Positions 1-10,506 of a stretch of DNA of 64,000 nucleotides are shown here, piece by piece. Source of the DNA: Methylobacterium sp. NEAU K (GTDB lineage Bacteria; Pseudomonadota; Alphaproteobacteria; Rhizobiales; Beijerinckiaceae). Position numbers and translations under genes: made by a program. The notes beneath the pieces were generated by a model. The model searched no databases and had not been told where the DNA came from. It was given only the letters and a program-made list of their open reading frames with translations. The DNA is taken from positions 61,716 to 125,715 of the forward strand of contig NZ_JAUYZJ010000015.1 in assembly GCF_030700285.1 (NCBI RefSeq). The letters are read 5' to 3'. Every line of letters starts with the position of its first letter. The first letter of the stretch is position 1.

Positions 1-562
1 GCAAAGCCACCGCGTTGATCTTGACCTTCAGGCCGGCCGCCCGAGCCGCCGTGATTCCGTCGAGCACCACGGCGAGATCGCCCCGGCGGGTGATCGCCCG
101 GAACTTGTCCGGGTCGAGCGTGTCCAGGGAGACATTGATCCGGCGCACGCCGAGGCTCGCCAGCTCGTCCGCGAAGCGGGCGAGCTGGGTGCCGTTGGTG
201 GTCAGGGTCAGCTCCTCCAGCGTGCCGGCTTCGAGGTGGCGCGACAGCCGGCGGAACAGGTGCATGATGTCGCGGCGCACCAGCGGCTCGCCGCCGGTGA
301 TCCGGAGCTTGCGCACGCCCCGGGCGATGAACACGCCGCAGAGCCGGTCGAGCTCCTCCAGGGTCAGCAGGTCGCGCTTGGGCAGGAACTCCATGTGCTC
401 GGACATGCAATAGGCGCAGCGCAGGTCGCAGCGATCCGTCACCGAGATGCGCAGATACGAGATCGCCCGCTGGAACGGGTCGATCAGCGGCGCGGGAGCC
501 GGCGCGCGGGGCACGTCGACCGGAAACCCCTGCGGCGTGAGGGAGATGTCATCGAGCATCAT
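1..562 (-). CDS. moaA: GTP 3',8-cyclase MoaA (3' end outside window)
   Basis: Radical-SAM enzyme that converts GTP to 3',8-cyclo-7,8-dihydro-GTP, the first step of molybdenum cofactor synthesis. The N-terminal part is present and shows the CxxxCxxC cluster motif (CDLRCAYC, about residues 38-45), the GGEP motif of the SAM pocket and the conserved RRINVSLD stretch. The gene runs off the left edge, so the second Fe-S cluster region and the C-terminus are not seen. The start chosen is the first of two consecutive ATG codons; the second (at 559) is equally possible. It is divergent from the DUF971 gene across 78 bp. Cofactor made by this pathway would serve the IorB-like oxidoreductase at 41.7-44.0 kb. 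Confidence 0.93.
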   Translation of the reverse strand, partial: MMLDDISLTPQGFPVDVPRAPAPAPLIDPFQRAISYLRISVTDRCDLRCAYCMSEHMEFLPKRDLLTLEELDRLCGVFIARGVRKLRITGGEPLVRRDIMHLFRRLSRHLEAGTLEELTLTTNGTQLARFADELASLGVRRINVSLDTLDPDKFRAITRRGDLAVVLDGITAARAAGLKVKINAVAL

Positions 563-640
563 TGGGCATATGATGCCGTCTCCAGTCATGGGCAAGCCGG
601 CTCTGGGCCGCAGCCCCGGATTGCGTGAGGAGTGTGACCC

Positions 641-1063
641 GTGAACGAGGATCTGTGGCCGACCGAGATCCGCCTGTCGGCCGACCGGCGGGTGCTCAAC
701 GTCGCCTTCGAGGACGGGTCGCGGTTCGCCCTGCCGGCCGAATATCTGCGCGTGTCGAGCCCGTCCGCCGAGGTGCAGGGCCATTCGCCGCTCGAGCGCA
801 AGGTGATCGGCGGCAAGCGCGCGGTGGCGATCCTGGCGGTGGAGCCCATCGGCAACTACGCGATCAAGCTCGGCTTCGACGACATGCACGATACCGGCAT
901 CTACGGCTGGACCTATCTGCACACGCTGGGCCGCGAATATGACAGCCGCTGGCAGACCTATCTCGCCGAACTCGCAGAGCGCGGGCTCGACCGCGAGACG
1001 GCACGCACCGCCCCGGTGAAGCAGGGCGGGGGCTGCGGATCGGGCTCCTGCGGCTGCCATTGA
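641..1063 (+). CDS. DUF971 (gamma-butyrobetaine hydroxylase-like N-terminal domain) protein
   Basis: Small 140-residue protein. The N-terminal 100 residues match the DUF971 pattern ([45 protein letters not shown]), a fold found at the N-terminus of gamma-butyrobetaine hydroxylases and as stand-alone proteins linked in some bacteria to Fe-S metabolism. The tail ends in a Cys-rich CGSGSCGCH, which could bind metal; that is inference. The start is GTG with a good GAGGAG ribosome site 9-14 bases upstream. Its position opposite moaA is compatible with an Fe-S role but does not prove one. Confidence 0.85.
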   Translation: MNEDLWPTEIRLSADRRVLNVAFEDGSRFALPAEYLRVSSPSAEVQGHSPLERKVIGGKRAVAILAVEPIGNYAIKLGFDDMHDTGIYGWTYLHTLGREYDSRWQTYLAELAERGLDRETARTAPVKQGGGCGSGSCGCH

Positions 1064-1085
1064 GGGCCTTGCCTCGCAGCCTCCC

Positions 1086-1118
1086 CCTCCTCCCCCGCAG
1101 GATGAGGGGGAAGGAGGG
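1086..1118. repeat. GC-rich hairpin after the DUF971 gene
   Basis: Pyrimidine-rich arm (cctcctccccc) followed by a near-complementary purine arm (gggggaaggagg) around a short loop. There is no run of T after it, so it is a weak terminator at best. A similar structure lies at 50962-50991, which suggests a dispersed intergenic hairpin. Confidence 0.35.
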
Positions 1119-1255
1119 ATGTTCATTGGTCTTGAATGTGGCTCGACTGAACGTGTCGATTCACAGGCCCCAGCGCATTTGATCCACTCTCGAGGATGTC
1201 CTCTGATCCAGAGTGATCGACGCATCCACGACGCAGCACGAGCCCCGGAACCGAC

Positions 1256-1585
1256 ATGGCCTTCACCTGCACGATTCCCGCCGTGCCCACCGTCCAGCAG
1301 GACGATTCTGCGGTGCGCATCACCCGCTGGGATTTCTCGCCCGGCGCCGTGACCGGCTGGCACGAGCACGGCTGGCCCTACTTCGTGGTGATGCTGGTGG
1401 ACGGCGTGCTGCGCGTCCATGACGGCGCGGCCGTGAGCGAGACGGCGCTGGCAGCCGGGCAATCGTACATGCGCCCCGCAGGCATCCGGCACGACGTGAT
1501 GAACGGATCCGACCACCCGATCGCGTTCATCGAGATCGAGGTGAAGCGCCCGGACGCATTGGTGACGCTGCCCGGCGCGGTCTGA
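1256..1585 (+). CDS. Cupin-domain protein
   Basis: A 109-residue single cupin barrel. Motif 1 is G-x5-H-x-H ([21 protein letters not shown]) and motif 2 is [12 protein letters not shown], giving His ligands for a metal; the usual motif 1 glutamate is not obvious. Length and content fit small cytosolic cupins of unknown substrate. Start is ATG; a weak GGAA lies upstream. The gene is followed 9 bp later by a strong terminator shared with the convergent L,D-transpeptidase. Substrate cannot be deduced. Confidence 0.8.
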   Translation: MAFTCTIPAVPTVQQDDSAVRITRWDFSPGAVTGWHEHGWPYFVVMLVDGVLRVHDGAAVSETALAAGQSYMRPAGIRHDVMNGSDHPIAFIEIEVKRPDALVTLPGAV

Positions 1586-1594
1586 ACGCGAGAA

Positions 1595-1623
1595 GGCCGG
1601 CCTCGTCGAGGCCGGCCCTTTAT
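1595..1623. terminator. Bidirectional intrinsic terminator
   Basis: Perfect 10-bp stem (ggccggcctc / gaggccggcc) with a 3-base loop followed by ctttatat. It sits between the stop of the cupin gene and the stop of the convergent L,D-transpeptidase gene. Confidence 0.85.
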
Positions 1624-1643
1624 ATCCGGCGTACCGGGGACGA

Positions 1644-2303
1644 TCAACGCTGGACGATGACCTTCGTGCCGACCTTGGCGTGGGTGTACAGATCCATCAC
1701 GTCGTCGTTGGTCATGCGGATGCAGCCCGAGGAGACGGCGGTGCCGATAGTCTCCGGCTCGTTCGAGCCGTGGATGCGGTAGATCGAGCCGCCGAGATAC
1801 ATGGCGCGGGCGCCGAGCGGGTTCTCGATGCCGCCCTTCATGTAGCGCGGCAAATCGGGACGGCGGCGCAGCATGGTCGCCGGCGGGCGCCAATCCGGCC
1901 ATTCGCGCTTCATCGTGATGGTCTGAACACCGCCCCAGGTGAAGCCCGGGCGGCCGACGCCGACGCCGTAGCGCAGGGCCTGGCCGCCGCCCATCACGTA
2001 GTACAGCCGCCGCTCGGCCGTGGAGACCACGATCGTCCCCGCGCCGTAGGGGCCGTTATAGGCCACGATCTCCCGCGGGATCGCCGACATCTGCGGCACG
2101 GCCGCATCCATCGGGTCGGCCGGGTTGAGCGAGGCGTTGGCCACCGGCACCGCCACGGTCTCGACGGCCTGTGGGCGCACGCGCACGGAGAGCGCGTCGT
2201 TCAGCGGCTGACGGGTCAGAGGGTCGATCTCGTAGGCGAGGACAGGCGCGGCACACGCGGCCGCGCCGAAGAGCCCGATCAGGGCGGGGAGGAAACGACG
2301 CAT
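1644..2303 (-). CDS. Secreted L,D-transpeptidase (YkuD domain)
   Basis: A 219-residue exported protein that should form 3-3 peptidoglycan cross-links or attach proteins to peptidoglycan. A Sec signal peptide covers about residues 1-23 ([23 protein letters not shown]). The YkuD catalytic region is in the C-terminal half: [12 protein letters not shown], then [12 protein letters not shown] with the nucleophile Cys194. The start is set by the signal peptide; longer upstream extensions lack one. It ends just beyond the shared terminator. This is the short type of the family, without a peptidoglycan-binding domain, unlike the second L,D-transpeptidase at 13.0-14.7 kb. Confidence 0.92.
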   Translation of the reverse strand: MRRFLPALIGLFGAAACAAPVLAYEIDPLTRQPLNDALSVRVRPQAVETVAVPVANASLNPADPMDAAVPQMSAIPREIVAYNGPYGAGTIVVSTAERRLYYVMGGGQALRYGVGVGRPGFTWGGVQTITMKREWPDWRPPATMLRRRPDLPRYMKGGIENPLGARAMYLGGSIYRIHGSNEPETIGTAVSSGCIRMTNDDVMDLYTHAKVGTKVIVQR

Positions 2304-2548
2304 CAAAGCCTCTCGGGGCAGGCGCGAAATCTGTTGGGAACGCGGCGAATTACCGGGGCACGATGCCGTGCCGATCCTCGCCAAGGGGTAAACGCTCGCG
2401 CCCCAAAGCCAAGCCTGAAACCGCCTCGCTGAGCCGGTTCCGACCGCCCGTGACTCGATGGCAACACTGTGGCAGCTTGGCCGTAACGCCGCGGATGACC
2501 CGGCCGAGATTGGCGTGCTCGTCTCGTCCTGAACGGGGTCGCCGACCC

Positions 2549-4492
<1,944 letters not shown>

Positions 4493-4553
4493 GGCGCGAG
4501 GAACTCGACCGTGGAAGGCTGCCGGCTGCCCCGCCGCGCGAGGGCGGAGACCG

Positions 4554-6296
4554 ATGAGCGTGGACACCGATATGCGGGGCGAGGACACGGAGCCGACCCG
4601 GCCGCACGGGCGGCCGGAGGCCGAACGGATCGATCCCCCCTCCCGGCGCCGCGTTCTTGGGACCGTCCTGACCGCGGCTGCCGGCAGCATTCTACCTAGC
4701 GCCGCAGATCTGAATGGCGCCCGAACATGGGCCGGGCCGGCGCTTCAGCCGCAGGCTCCGCACACGTCGCAGGAGGGGGCGATGACCTTCGAGGCCCTGT
4801 CGGCGCGGGCGGAGCGGCTCGCGGCCGCCCCCTACGCGGCACCGCCCGCCGACCTGCCGCCGGCGCTCGCTGGTCTCGACTACGACGGCTACCGGGGTAT
4901 CGTGTTCCGGCCGTCCGAGAGCCTGCGTCTCGGCAGCCATTTCAGCGCGCAGTTCTTCCACCGCGGCTTCCTGCAACGCAAGCGCGTGGCGCTCTACCTC
5001 CAGCCGCGCGGCGGGCCGGCGCGGCCGATCCCCTACGAGAGCCGGTTGTTCGACCTCGGCAGGCGGCTCGCCGGCCAGGCCTTCTCGCCGGATCTCGGCT
5101 TCGCGGGATTGCGCCTGCACTATGCTTTCCCGGACACCCCCGCCTGGCGGCCGAAAGGCTTCCAGGAGGAGTTCCTGGTCTTCCTCGGCGCGTCCTATTT
5201 CCGCCTGCGCGCGGCCAACCAGGAATACGGCCTCTCGGCCCGCGGGCTCGCCATCGGCACCGGCGCGCCGGAGGGCGAAGAGTTTCCCGACTTCATCGCG
5301 CACTGGATCTGCGAGCCGGAGGCCGGGGCGCGCACGCTGACGCTCCTCTCGCTCCTCGACAGCCCGAGCGTGGCCGGCGCCTACCAGTTCGAGATCGCCC
5401 CCGGGGACCCGGCCCGGATCACCGTATCCGCCGCGCTCTACCCACGCAGGTCGATCGCGCGGCTCGGGCTGGCGCCACTCACCAGCATGTTCCTGTACGG
5501 CCAGAACGGGCCCGGCGCCCGCGGCGCCAAGGCGTTCGACGATTTCCGCCCGCAGGTGCACGATTCCGACGGGCTCTGCGTCGCCGCCGGAGGGGGGGCG
5601 AGCGCTGACCGGATCTGGCGCCCCCTGGTCAACGGGCGCAGTCAGCCGCAGATCTCGGCCTTCGCGGCCAAGCCGCTCGGGGGTTTCGGGCTGTTGCAGC
5701 GCGAGCGGAGCTTTGCCGCCTATCTCGACGTGGAGGCGCGGCAGGAAGCCCGGCCCGGCCTGTGGGTCGCGCCCGACCCGCAGGCCGGGGCCGCCTTCGC
5801 GGAGGGCGCCGTGCAGCTCTTCGAGATCCCCTCGGGTGAGGAGTACATGGACAACGTCGTCGCGGCCTTCGTGCCGGCGGTTCCGGCCCCGGCGGGCACA
5901 GCTCTGCGGCTCGCCTATCGCCTGACCACGGTGGGGGCGGAACCCGTGGAGTCGATCCCGGAGGCGGCGCTCGCCCGGGTGACCTCGACCCGGTTCGGCT
6001 CGGCGGAGCGCCTGCGGCCCATGGATCCGCCGAGCCCGCAGCGGCGGCTCTGCGTGATCGACTTCGAAGGACAGAGCCTGCCGAAGGGCGTCGACGACGC
6101 CGTGGCCGCGGAGGTCTCGGCCAGCGCCGGGACGCTGCACGAGCCGGTGGCCAATTTCGTGCCGCAGACCGGCGGCTGGCGCATCTACGTGGAGTGGCGT
6201 CCGCCCCAGCCGATGCCGGCGGGGGACGTCGTGCTGCGCGCACGCCTCGTCCGCGGCACGGTGCCGATCAGCGAGACCTGGGACGCGGTGGTCTGA
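4554..6296 (+). CDS. opgG: Glucan biosynthesis protein G (periplasmic)
   Basis: Periplasmic protein needed to branch or release osmoregulated periplasmic glucans, partner of OpgH. About 580 residues against 511 in E. coli; the excess is an N-terminal extension. A twin-arginine-type signal (SRRRVLGTVLTAAAGS) begins about 20 residues after the chosen ATG, followed by the MdoG domain (FEALSARAERLA, LDYDGYRGIVF, SHFSAQFFHRGF, then the Ig-like C-terminal part). The start at 4554 has an agggcggaga ribosome site; an ATG-less extension to 4476 would overlap opgH. The 61-bp divergent gap must hold both promoters, so the two genes are probably co-regulated. Confidence 0.92.
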   Translation: MSVDTDMRGEDTEPTRPHGRPEAERIDPPSRRRVLGTVLTAAAGSILPSAADLNGARTWAGPALQPQAPHTSQEGAMTFEALSARAERLAAAPYAAPPADLPPALAGLDYDGYRGIVFRPSESLRLGSHFSAQFFHRGFLQRKRVALYLQPRGGPARPIPYESRLFDLGRRLAGQAFSPDLGFAGLRLHYAFPDTPAWRPKGFQEEFLVFLGASYFRLRAANQEYGLSARGLAIGTGAPEGEEFPDFIAHWICEPEAGARTLTLLSLLDSPSVAGAYQFEIAPGDPARITVSAALYPRRSIARLGLAPLTSMFLYGQNGPGARGAKAFDDFRPQVHDSDGLCVAAGGGASADRIWRPLVNGRSQPQISAFAAKPLGGFGLLQRERSFAAYLDVEARQEARPGLWVAPDPQAGAAFAEGAVQLFEIPSGEEYMDNVVAAFVPAVPAPAGTALRLAYRLTTVGAEPVESIPEAALARVTSTRFGSAERLRPMDPPSPQRRLCVIDFEGQSLPKGVDDAVAAEVSASAGTLHEPVANFVPQTGGWRIYVEWRPPQPMPAGDVVLRARLVRGTVPISETWDAVV

Positions 6297-6303
6297 GCCC
6301 GTC

Positions 6304-6504
6304 TCAGGCCGAGCGCCGGTCGCGCTCCAGCCGCCGGGCGAGGCGGGTGGCACCGTAGACCTCGCTCAGGCGGCGCCGGGCGGCGTGGACCGGGGGCGCC
6401 TGCCGCTCGACATGGGCGGCCTCGATGACGCGCAAAGCGGCCGCCACCGAGCGCTCCAGGCGACGCTCGGCCGTGGCGGCCGTCTCCTGCTTCGTGTCCG
6501 GCAT
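6304..6504 (-). CDS. Small hypothetical protein, 66 residues
   Basis: Not recognised. A charged, Ala/Arg-rich and probably helical protein (MPDTKQETAATAERRLERS...). The start ATG at 6504 has a good GAGGGA ribosome site 8 bases upstream, which favours it over longer versions. It is convergent with opgG (7 bp between stops) and lies downstream of zwf on the same strand, so it may be the last gene of a zwf transcript. Confidence 0.6.
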   Translation of the reverse strand: MPDTKQETAATAERRLERSVAAALRVIEAAHVERQAPPVHAARRRLSEVYGATRLARRLERDRRSA

Positions 6505-6636
6505 GCGATGATCCCTCGTGCGAGGCCGGGCCCGCCCTCTCGGGGGGCGGTGACCGGCGGCAGGGGGCAGCTTCCGCACCCGGCTTGGCCGGAACAAGGC
6601 AGCTTGGCCGTATGGCTTCAGCCCATCGCGCAGGCC

Positions 6637-8109
6637 CTATCGCAGCTCCTCGTGCCAGGTCCGCCCGTCGCGCTCGATCAGCGCGATGGCGGCGGTCGGC
6701 CCCCAGCTGCCGGCCGGGTAGGGCCGGGGCGCCTCAGGCCGGTCCGCCCAGGCCTTGAGCACCCCGTCGGCCCAGGCCCAGGCGGCCTCGACCTCGTCGC
6801 GGCGCATGAACAGGGTGGCGTTGCCCCGGACTACGTCCATCAGCAGGCGCTCGTAGGCATCCGGGTAGCGCTGCTTGAAGGTCTCCTCGAAGGAGATGTC
6901 GAGGTCGGTCGGGCGCAGCCGCAGGCCGCCGGGGCCGGGATCCTTGGTCATCACCTCGAGCTTCATGCCCTCTTGCGGTTGGAGCCGGATGACGAGGCGA
7001 TTCGGCTCGCGCCCGAACGCCTCCTCGGGGAAGATCGAGAACGGCGACGCGCGGAACTGGACCACGATCTCGGACAGCTTCCGGGGCAGGCGCTTGCCGG
7101 TGCGCAGGTAGAACGGCACTCCGGCCCAGCGCCCGGACTGCACCTCGAGCTTCATGGCCACGAAGGTCTCGGTCCGGCTCTCGTGGCCGAGCTCGGCCAG
7201 GTAGCCCTCCACGGGTTTGCCGTCGACGGCGCCCGCCACGTACTGGCCGCGCACGGTCATGGCCTGGATGTCGTGGGCGGTGATCGGCTTGAGTGCGCGC
7301 AGCACCTTCAGCTTCTCGTCGCGGACGGAATTCGCTTCGAGGTTGAGCGGGCTCTCCATGGCGGTCAGGCACAGGAGCTGCAGCATGTGGTTCTGCAGCA
7401 TGTCGCGCATCGCGCCCGAGGTGTCGTAGTAGCCGGCCCGGCCCTCAACCCCGACCGTCTCGGCCACGGTGATCTGGACGTGGTCGATCACGTCCGAGGT
7501 CCAGAGCCGCTCGAAGATGGTGTTGGCGAAGCGCAGGGAAAGCAGGTTCTGCACCGTCTCCTTGCCGAGGTAATGGTCGATCCGGAAGATCTGCGATTCT
7601 GGAAAGACCTCGCCGACCGCGTCATTGATCGCCTGGGCGGATTTCAAGTCCTTGCCGATCGGCTTCTCCAGCACGACCCGGGATTTCGGGCCGATCAGCC
7701 CGCTGGCGGCGAGGTTGCGGCAGATCGAGCCGTAGAGGTCGGGCGAGGTGGCGAGATAATAGGGCCGCACTTGGTCGGGCCGCTCGCCGAGCTTGGCCGC
7801 GAGGTCGCCCCAGCCGCTCTCCCCCGCGCCATCCACCGCGACGTAGTCCACGTGGTCGAGGAAGCGGGCCAGCACGTCCTCTGCCAGGTCGGCGGCGGGC
7901 ACGAAGCGCTTGAGCGCGTCCCGGGCATGCTCCCGGAACGCGTCGACCGACAGGTCCGAGCGCGAGGCGCCGATGATCCGGCTGGTCTCCGGGATCTGCC
8001 CGTCGCGGAACCGGTAGAACAGGGCCGGCAGGAGCTTTCGCGCGGTCAGATCGCCGGTGGCGCCGAACACGACGCAGTCGAAGGAGGCGACGGGGATGAT
8101 CGTGGCCAA
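6637..8109 (-). CDS. zwf: Glucose-6-phosphate 1-dehydrogenase
   Basis: Oxidises glucose-6-phosphate to 6-phosphogluconolactone with NAD(P)+, entry to the pentose-phosphate and Entner-Doudoroff routes. The Rossmann motif GATGDLTARKLLP is near the N-terminus and the substrate-binding RIDHYLGKE near residue 175; the C-terminus (EAPRPYPAGSWGP) is typical. The start is taken as TTG at 8109, giving 490 residues, the family's usual length, with GGAG about 8 bases upstream. No ATG lies between the conserved N-terminus and an implausible extension reaching 8292. The ~1.3 kb upstream is gene-less and AT-rich. Confidence 0.95.
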   Translation of the reverse strand: MATIIPVASFDCVVFGATGDLTARKLLPALFYRFRDGQIPETSRIIGASRSDLSVDAFREHARDALKRFVPAADLAEDVLARFLDHVDYVAVDGAGESGWGDLAAKLGERPDQVRPYYLATSPDLYGSICRNLAASGLIGPKSRVVLEKPIGKDLKSAQAINDAVGEVFPESQIFRIDHYLGKETVQNLLSLRFANTIFERLWTSDVIDHVQITVAETVGVEGRAGYYDTSGAMRDMLQNHMLQLLCLTAMESPLNLEANSVRDEKLKVLRALKPITAHDIQAMTVRGQYVAGAVDGKPVEGYLAELGHESRTETFVAMKLEVQSGRWAGVPFYLRTGKRLPRKLSEIVVQFRASPFSIFPEEAFGREPNRLVIRLQPQEGMKLEVMTKDPGPGGLRLRPTDLDISFEETFKQRYPDAYERLLMDVVRGNATLFMRRDEVEAAWAWADGVLKAWADRPEAPRPYPAGSWGPTAAIALIERDGRTWHEELR

Positions 8110-9412
8110 GTGCGGCTCCCTGGTGTCGTGCGCGGTTGCGGTGCGGCGGTCACGCCGCACTGACCTAACCTGAGTGCAGTCGCTTCGCCAGACGAGGGGG
8201 CGCTCAGAGCGCTGTGGCACGCCCCTATAAGGACGGCCGGAAGGCATAAAAATCCGGCGTCCGGCGCGACGGCACGTGGCGGTTGTGGACAAGACCCTCC
8301 ATCCGCCAACTTCTAAGATTCTAAGTCGGTGTGGTAGCGAGCCGTTCGGTCAAATTGCTTTTTGATGAGCATATCTACCAGCCATATCACACGCCATCCG
8401 CAGGAATGTCCGATAGTTGTCTTGATCACCAAATCCGATTTATGATCTTGAATTTTTCAAAATGGCCATCAATTACTCTTGTTTTATATTCGTAATTAAT
8501 ATTTTTAAATCAATGACGTAAATCAATCGACAGTTGTTTACAAATAATTGAAATATTTATTATACTAATACATTAAATTTCTGATCATGCAGATCATTAT
8601 CTTAATGAAATAACTTATAAAATTCATGCGTGGCGGGATTTATAGCTGCCACCTCTAGATTTATGAATCAATCGAGGCCGGAATTATTCGGGTAGGCAGT
8701 GATAATTCGATATTCTCGGGCATTTGAGGCATCGCGAACGGCCAAAACAACAAATTCGTAAATATTTTTGATTTAAATAGGCGATCATTTAGAACTTATT
8801 ACTTTCTCGCGGCCGGTTTAATCGCAAAATATTATTTATACAAAAGCGTTATATCCACAACTGTCAAACATTACCATGAATTATTACTGGCTTTTCAAAA
8901 TATCTTGTGAGATATAATATTTCTTTGCCTCGATACCATCGGATTTTTCAGATATACTTCTTATATAGATTGGGAATAAACCCCAGCGCAGAGAACTCTT
9001 GTGACTCGGCGACACGCGCTATCAGTTCTTGATCGGTCCTCCCGACATGCCTGTCTACAATAGACGATTGAGGCAGGGATCTTTCGCAAGTTCTTGCCCA
9101 GATAACCGGTCACGTTCCTGGCCGGCTGCTGGCTGGCTCAGAGAGCCATCATTGGCCCACTGACCACCCTCACGATGTCCCGCAGGCACACGCGGCTGGA
9201 GCGGATTGAAGAGTTTGGAATGCGCGGCGCAGCCGGACTAGAGCCAGTTCGTCAGCGAGACCCCTGAGTTCCCACCGGATCTGCTGAGCCACACGAGCGA
9301 AGCGTGGCTGTGTCTTCGCTGCCTGCCGCCGACCCCGCGGGCGATCTAAGACATCAAGCAGATAATGCCAGGATTTTCCTACAGTCAGCCGACGCCTGTG
9401 GGTGGCCAGCCT
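8110..9412. other. Gene-less region, AT-rich from about 8330 to 8980
   Basis: No supported gene was found on either strand. The first ~200 bp should hold the zwf promoter. From about 8330 to 8980 the sequence is conspicuously AT-rich (runs such as aatatttattatactaatac) with stops in all frames. From about 9000 to 9360 the base composition returns to normal, but the frames are broken and nothing recognisable is encoded; this may be decayed coding DNA. Two near-matches to DnaA boxes (around 8284 and 8853) are isolated. Confidence 0.6.
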
Positions 9413-10255
9413 TCACCCTGCCATGAAACGCTTGAACGCCACCGCGAAATCCGGGTGCCAGCGCGACAAAGCGGGCCGGTTCTCGATGATGTCGCCGGCG
9501 GCCCAGGCGATCCGCTTCTCGTCCTGCGCCCGGGTGGTCTCGTTGTCGGGGCAGAGGATGTAGAAATCGCCGGCTTCGAGCCGCTCCAGCAGGAATGCCA
9601 CCGTTTCCTCCGGCGTCCAGGCACCGGCGGGCTTCTCGGCGACGCCGCGGGCCTTGGTCAGGCCGGTATAGACGAAGCCCGGGATCAGCAGGTGCGCGGT
9701 GGTTTGGCAGCCTTCCCGGCTGCGCAGCTCGTGGGCCAGCGCCTCCGTGGCCGCCTTCACGGCCGCCTTCGAGACGTTGTAGGGCGCGTTGCCGGGCGGC
9801 GTGGTGATGCCCTGCTTCGAGCCGGTGACGATGACCGCGCCGGGCTTCTCGCCCGCGATCATGCCGGGCGCGAAGGCGTGGATGCCGTTGACCACGCCCC
9901 CGAGATTGGTGCCGAGGATCCGGGTCCAGGTCTCGGCGTCGGAGAACAGCTTGCCGCCGGCCTCGATCCCGGCGTTCAGCATCACCACGGCCGGCGGCCC
10001 GGCCTTCGCCACGGCGGCCGCCAGGGCCTCGACGGCGCCCCGGTCCGATACGTCGGTGGGGACCGCGCGGACCTCGACGGCAGCGAGTTCGGCGACCGCG
10101 CTCCGGGCCTCCTGCAGGGCCGGACCGGGCAGGTCGGCGAGCCAGACATTCATGCCGGCCCGCGCGAAGGCCTTCGCGGCAGCGAGCCCGATGCCGCTCG
10201 CCGCCCCGGTGACGACCGCGCTGCGTCCGGGGCTGATCGCGGGATGCTGGCTCAT
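9413..10255 (-). CDS. SDR-family NAD(P)-dependent oxidoreductase
   Basis: A 280-residue classical short-chain dehydrogenase/reductase. The cofactor motif TGAASGIG is at residues 16-23, NAG lies in the middle (MLNAGIEAGG) and the catalytic YNVSK (YxxxK) follows TGSKQGITT. The C-terminal part (about residues 220-280) is longer than in minimal SDRs and contains GDFYILCPDNETT, seen in a subgroup of uncharacterised bacterial SDRs. Substrate unknown. Starts at ATG 10255. It is divergent from the GH10 xylanase gene, with a hairpin repeat between. Confidence 0.88.
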   Translation of the reverse strand: MSQHPAISPGRSAVVTGAASGIGLAAAKAFARAGMNVWLADLPGPALQEARSAVAELAAVEVRAVPTDVSDRGAVEALAAAVAKAGPPAVVMLNAGIEAGGKLFSDAETWTRILGTNLGGVVNGIHAFAPGMIAGEKPGAVIVTGSKQGITTPPGNAPYNVSKAAVKAATEALAHELRSREGCQTTAHLLIPGFVYTGLTKARGVAEKPAGAWTPEETVAFLLERLEAGDFYILCPDNETTRAQDEKRIAWAAGDIIENRPALSRWHPDFAVAFKRFMAG

Positions 10256-10427
10256 GGGTCTGTCCTCGGCTGGATGGCGCCCATCAGATGGGGCGAGCCG
10301 GGGCGAAGGCGAGTTGGAATTGGCGCGACCGGGGATTGCGAGTGCGCTTGCTTACCCGCGGGATCGCATGAAGAGATCCTGGTCTTTCAAGGGTTGATCA
10401 TTTCCTGGGCGCCCGACCTGCCACCCT

Positions 10428-10464
10428 GTCATCCCGGGGCCGCGAAGCGGAGCCCGGGAATGAC
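10428..10464. repeat. Palindromic intergenic repeat element
   Basis: Imperfect inverted arms gtcatcccggggc and gcccgggaatgac flank cgcgaagcgga. Sequences of this type (gtcat-cccggg ... cccggg-atgac) are common scattered intergenic repeats in Rhizobiales genomes as I remember them; only one copy is visible here. It lies 42 bp upstream of the GH10 start. Confidence 0.45.
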
Positions 10465-10506
10465 CGGGTGATCGGTCCGGATAACCTGTCACCAAAGGGA
10501 CGCGGC

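Noticed and set aside
8110..8292. N-terminal extension of zwf to 8292
   Set aside because: The added 61 residues are Arg/Ser-rich and precede the conserved N-terminus; TTG 8109 gives the family length and has a ribosome site.
8284..8980. Replication origin suggested by AT-rich DNA and DnaA-box-like sites
   Set aside because: Only two isolated near-matches to the box, no cluster, and none of the usual origin neighbours of alphaproteobacteria.
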